Part shown: positions 60,209-64,000 of the stretch, one piece after another
How the letters are laid out: each line of letters opens with the position of its first letter
How positions within the stretch are numbered: the stretch's first letter is position 1
Assembly: GCF_002105155.1 (NCBI RefSeq)
Contig: NW_019029059.1
Coordinates: 44,048 to 108,047, forward strand
Direction: 5' to 3'
DNA from: Lobosporangium transversale
Lineage: Eukaryota; Mortierellomycota; Mortierellomycetes; Mortierellales; Mortierellaceae
DNA: 64,000 nucleotides
The notes under the pieces: generated by a model
What the model was told of the DNA's origin: nothing
Databases searched by the model: none
Seen by the model: only the letters and a program-made list of their open reading frames with translations
Made by a program: the position numbers and the translations under genes

Positions 60209-61917
60209 ATGAGCTTTCCCAACTTACCCGGTACGCAAGAACAGAAGAACGCAAAGATGACACCACTTCGAAATATTCATATGACAAGAGCATATCTTCA
60301 AGGCAAGCAATGGCTGCAACAACAGCAAAAACATAAAGAAGAGCCCTCCATCTTTTATGATCCAACTCCACACATCAATAAAAACAATGCTACCAAGTCA
60401 CATTCTAATCCACAGGTTGTTGCACCAATGCTGCCAGTTGCTACATCAGCGCCACCAAATGCTACATCAGCGCCACCAGTTGCTACATCAGTTTCACCGG
60501 TTCTGCAAGACCTAATCACCAATGAGCAGCAAGCTAGGCCCGAGTCACCTTTTATTCCTCTCTCAGAACGCAAGCAGCAGCTTGAAAAGAGTGTACTCAT
60601 GAGCCAAAAAAAGGTAATTGCTTAACTGGTTGTGGAGTCTTCAGTCGAGAGCTTATTTTATTTTACACTATTTTACTTTATTTTTTATTTTATTTTATTT
60701 TATTTGTTTTGTTTTATATTTTATTGTTGTTGTTGCTGTTGTTGTTGCTGTTGTTGTTGCTGTTGTTGTTGCTGTTGTTGTTGCTGTTGTTGTTGCTGTT
60801 GTTGCTGCTGTTGTTGTTGCTGTTGTTGTTGCTGTTGTTGCTGCTGTTGTTGTTGCTGTTGTTGTTGCTGTTGTTGTTGCTGTTGTTGTTGAGTTCAGAA
60901 ATATGTGTATTATATATTTTATGTATAAATGTGTGTCTGTAAAGAATCGTTGTAACAGAATTATTATTTTCTCTAATATACAATACACGTGCATAGGTCC
61001 TCCAAAGTTCAGGAACCTCGAGTGTACCTAAAATGGAGAAAACACGACTGACAGCCCCCAAATCCCCTGTGGTCACCAAGAGACGACATGATCCTCTTGG
61101 TGTACGCCCAAAGCCGACAGCACGACCTCAACGGCCAAAAACAGAGGCAACGCTGGTACCGCCATCACCATCGCCACCAAAGGCACAGGCGTTGGTGAAA
61201 ACCAGACTGGCGGCTCCAAAGTCGCCAGTTATCGCCAAGAGGCGATACGATCCTCTGGCATCTCGGCCACTCGCGCTCAAACCAACAAAGCGCGCATCAA
61301 CGCCGATGCCCACGCCGAGGCCGATGCCCAGGTCCACAGGGACAATCCCTAAACCCTTCCAGTTTGAGACTGAAGGTAGGAGCAAACGATACTGGGCACG
61401 GCTTCAGCAGCGGGAGGAGGAAGAGAGGCTGTTGGAGGAAGAGGGGAGGAGGAAGATACCAAAGGCGGTGGTTCTTCCTCCTAAGCAATCTATACCCAGG
61501 AAGGAGGTGAGGCCTCTGACTCAACCTAGGCCATTCATTTTGCGAACCCAACAAAGAGCTGTCCGTGCAGAGATTGAAGCTCAAAGACAAAGAGAAGAGC
61601 TTCATCGACTGGAGCAGCAAGCACGACAGCAATCATCACAATCGCAACGACAACGACAAGAGGCTAAGGTGAAGGATAGAGGTAAGGAGAGGGATAGGGG
61701 TAAGAAGAAGAACGAGGCTAAGGCTAAGGAGGAGGAGAAGACCATGGACGAGGAAGCGAATAAGGATGAGGAAGAGGAAGGAGACGAAGAAGAAAGAAGA
61801 CGTAAACAAGAAAGAGAAGAAATAGTAAGTTTATACAAGGAGTTTGCTCAACGTCGATATCCTACCCCTGATCCCAATATGGATGCACAAACTTGGAGAA
61901 GGATGAATGATATTTGA
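60209..61917 (+). CDS. TPX2-like microtubule-associated protein, right-arm copy
   Basis: Exons 60209-60613 and 60997-61917, 441 aa, phase 0, donor GTAATT and acceptor CATAG. Residue for residue the same as the left-arm protein, so neither copy has started to decay. The start MSFPNLPGTQEQKNAKMTPL is the first ATG after the CTGATAC repeats. An open frame upstream (59864-60184) ends before it and is probably leader sequence. Divergent from copy M's 5' end, and followed downstream by the MULE remnant in opposite orientation. If both copies are expressed, dosage of this protein is doubled. Convergent or read-through transcripts of the two arms could form double-stranded RNA. Confidence 0.7.
60724..60890. 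repeat. TTG/CTG trinucleotide tract in intron, right arm
   Basis: Mirror of the left-arm CAA/CAG tract with the same order of interruptions. Such tracts mutate quickly, so the shared pattern points to a very recent duplication or ongoing gene conversion. Confidence 0.9.
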
Positions 61918-62049
61918 AGAGGGGAAAAAAAAGAAAAAAACTTATTGTTTTTTTGTGAAGTAGAAACATTTGAAAAAAAAAAAAAAAAAAAAAAAAAAAA
62001 ACATTGTTTTTTTGTAAGTAGAAACATTTGAAAGAAAAAGAAAAAGAAA

Positions 62050-62082
<33 letters not shown>

Positions 62083-62095
62083 TTTATTGTTTTTT
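61918..62095 (+). repeat. Tandem poly(A)-ended units after the TPX2-like gene, right arm
   Basis: Repeats of the ATTGTTTTTTTGTAAGTAG / AAACATTTG core, here two full and one partial, with tails of pure A or AAAAAG repeats (62033-62080). Confidence 0.75.
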
Positions 62096-62199
62096 TGTAA
62101 TAATTAGCTGAATAAAATATGAAATCGTAACTTCACTCAATGCTTTGAACCTGTTCATATTTTATATTTATCTAGAAATTACTTATTCACCGTTGCCTC

Positions 62200-64000
62200 T
62201 GACGTTTATTACTAAGTTTGAGTCCTGGTAGCACTGGAAGTCGTGCTTCGCACAGATCAGAGGCTTTCTGTACAGCCTGTACTACTTCTTGTATCCCAGG
62301 AATAGGTGCATTGTCATCTAAAATGCTTTCTACTAACTTCCCCAGGATAAAAAAAACTGGTATGAGGGAGCTCTAACGTCGCTAATGCGATATGCTTGCA
62401 GCACATTTCTGCTCGAAAGAAATCAAGACATGTGCACCCATTGAACTGGTCAACTTCGCCCGCCTTCCAATCGACTGCCACCTCATATGATTTGTCTGGG
62501 TCAGTGAACGACTTTACACTGAAGACCTGTCGCTTGCTGTCAGAGACATGAGAACAGCCTCAGGGTTCTCTGACCGCTTGCCCGCAATATAGTCCAAGAC
62601 CTTGATTTTGGCCGCCAGCTCTTGCTTCGCTCCAGGCGTCATCCTTCCAATTCGAAAAGTCCTTCACAATAGTAAAGCATCCAGCGTCTTCTATCCGCTA
62701 TTGAATTGAAATAGTTTTTATTCAAATACTGTACTATTTTCGGAGCACGACCCTCTCAAGCCGTTCTAAACTGTCAATCAACCTATCTGCCTCTTTTTCT
62801 GACTTCGTGTAAAGAATCGTATGAAGCGCTGATCTTATCTATCGGGTGTCCAAGGCAATCAGTTAGCACGCGAACCAAGATCACCGCCAAAGCAGCACTA
62901 CTCAAGCTCAAAACCATTCTTACCATCTACTTCCTCAGATCCTTTTCGGTGGAAGAAAGGTCAGTTGACCCAAGATTGTTATTAGTGAAATTCAGTTCCC
63001 ATGTATTCATGATATGCCAGGTACAGTAAAAGATACGGGTATATAAAGAGAAAACTGCTTGAATAGTGTTGATCTCATTTTGGCCTTGGTCAGTGATAAC
63101 CACGTTAGGCTGGTACTCTTTTTCGCATAGTTCATCCATTTTTATCTTCAATGCACGAAGCCATCCCTCTAGGATGCTCTATTTTTGACTCTTTGTCAAG
63201 AAGAAAGTACACGACAAACCCAAGCCTGTTTGCCTGTTCTTAACAACAATCGTAAATAGGTAGGTACCTTGCCTACAAGAACAGAATGTTTGAATAATAT
63301 GTGAGCGAGTAAAACTAGATCATTGTGGTTTTATACATTCTTCAATTTATTAAATAAATAAAAAAATAAAAAACATACCCGCTTGCTTGATGTGTGCCAT
63401 CGAAACGGAATGTATCACCCCATTTTCTTAGTTCTTGCAACTGCCGTGGTGACGAAAATCCGTAATAGAGGTTATGCTCCTGATCATTATAGGTAAAGAA
63501 GTCTTGCCTTCTAAATTCCTCCATCCAAAGGTGTGCCGAAATGATTGGATCTTTGTGCTTTCTCATATTTTTAGCCGTTATTGTGTAAAGGATGTTGTAG
63601 ACATCATCCCCTGAGAGTGGCTGGCCTTCACTCTCATTGTTTAAGAGCCTTATGAATTTGGCATGGTCCATCGTCAAATGATCCATAATTGCAGGAATCG
63701 ACCGCCCCTTAGGATCATAGCCTTGATTCTTTGCTTGATCGCTTTAGACTTGCTTTGTGTACCTACATCATCTTTGCTACCTAGCTTGTTAAGTTCCAGC
63801 AAATACTCAATCCGCTAGGCGGTGCTGGTCGGTAGATAGGATTGAAATAGGACGCGCATCCGCATTTGATCGATTTTTTTTTACCCTGGTGATCCCAGAC
63901 TTCCCTCCGGGCACTCGTCCTTTGACTACCTTCTGACTCCCTCTACGGTGACAATCGTATCTGGTTATAATCTGATCCATCTCTTCTTTACGGCTTTGTT
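62200..64000 (-). pseudogene. Degraded MULE transposase with FAR1-type N-terminus and SWIM zinc finger
   Basis: Minus strand, open at the window edge. Order on the coding strand: an N-terminal FAR1-like zinc-binding region (RYDCHRRGSQ and, after a frameshift, KKSIKCGCASYFNPIYRP, about 63850-63950). Next is a segment with LNNESEGQPLSGDDVYNIL, then the transposase core. The core has WGDTFRFDGTHQASG (first catalytic Asp), an intron with GTATGT donor (about 63382) and TAG acceptor, LFTIVVKNRQTGLGLSCTFF, a TAG stop at 63181-63179, ILEGWLRALKIKMDELCEKE, and VVITDQGQNEINTIQAVF (second Asp). After more frame breaks comes YLNKNYFNSIADRRRWMLYY, then a SWIM finger CTCLDFFRAEMCCKH near 62430. This is the full Mutator-like transposase plan, inactivated by several frameshifts and stops. 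No terminal inverted repeats were identified. Confidence 0.78.

Larger units (their letters stand above)
59751..62146 (+). repeat. Right arm of ~2.4-kb gene-bearing inverted repeat
   Basis: Mirror of 54130-56597. Positions pair so that left plus right coordinate is 116348 through the promoter and exon 1, and 116345 through exon 2, the difference coming from the intronic microsatellite. The outer end at 62146 (CAATGCTTT) is followed by sequence unrelated to the left flank. I see no target-site duplication. Confidence 0.92.

Noticed and set aside
54428-61917. Reading the inverted repeat as terminal repeats of one large transposon
   Set aside because: No target-site duplication at 54130 and 62146, and no transposase between the arms; kept only as an open question in the MULE finding.

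Overview
The window looks like nuclear DNA of an early-diverging fungus, most probably a Mortierellaceae-type Mucoromycota. Genes have short GT-AG introns. Proteins carry long Gln/Asn/Ser tracts. Non-coding DNA is AT-rich and full of poly(A)/poly(T) runs of 15-35 bases. An F-box/leucine-rich family is present in more than ten decayed copies. The taxonomic call is inferred from style and protein families; no marker gene proves it.

Layout. 1-6.7 kb holds two minus-strand genes: a UPF0415/DUF1308 (C7orf25-like) protein running off the left edge, and a SAM-dependent methyltransferase with two long poly(T)-rich introns. 6.7-15.4 kb is a gene-poor, low-complexity stretch. 15.4-17.1 kb has a dithiol glutaredoxin and a small secreted six-cysteine protein with a poly-Asn tail. 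17.9-21 kb is a run of F-box pseudogenes. 21.4-27.5 kb holds an OTUD6-like deubiquitinase and a Fungal_trans-domain transcription factor with no visible zinc cluster. 27.6-35.8 kb has more F-box copies, only one fully open (34236-35819), plus an orphan ORF. 37.6-44.8 kb holds two convergent genes: a coiled-coil protein ending in an eIF2B-epsilon-type W2 domain, and a PSP1-domain protein.

44.8-64 kb is rearranged. It contains F-box fragments, a GC-rich hairpin tandem repeat, a relic of a TPX2-like gene, and an MFS transporter that has lost its N-terminal half at a junction with an F-box fragment. It also holds a large inverted duplication (arms 54130-56597 and 59751-62146). Each arm carries an intact, identical TPX2-like gene with its own promoter. 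The 3.15 kb between the arms holds an F-box gene broken by one stop codon. A degraded MULE/FAR1-type transposase lies just beyond the right arm and runs off the right edge.

Apart from the paralogous F-box family and the duplicated TPX2-like gene, neighbouring genes show no sign of sharing a pathway, as expected for a fungal chromosome. I found no convincing tRNA, rRNA or CRISPR array. The strongest candidates for something new are the gene-bearing inverted duplication with its older relatives nearby, the hairpin repeat beside the TPX2-like relic, and the unusual W2-domain protein. Exon boundaries were read by eye from GT-AG sites and reading frame.
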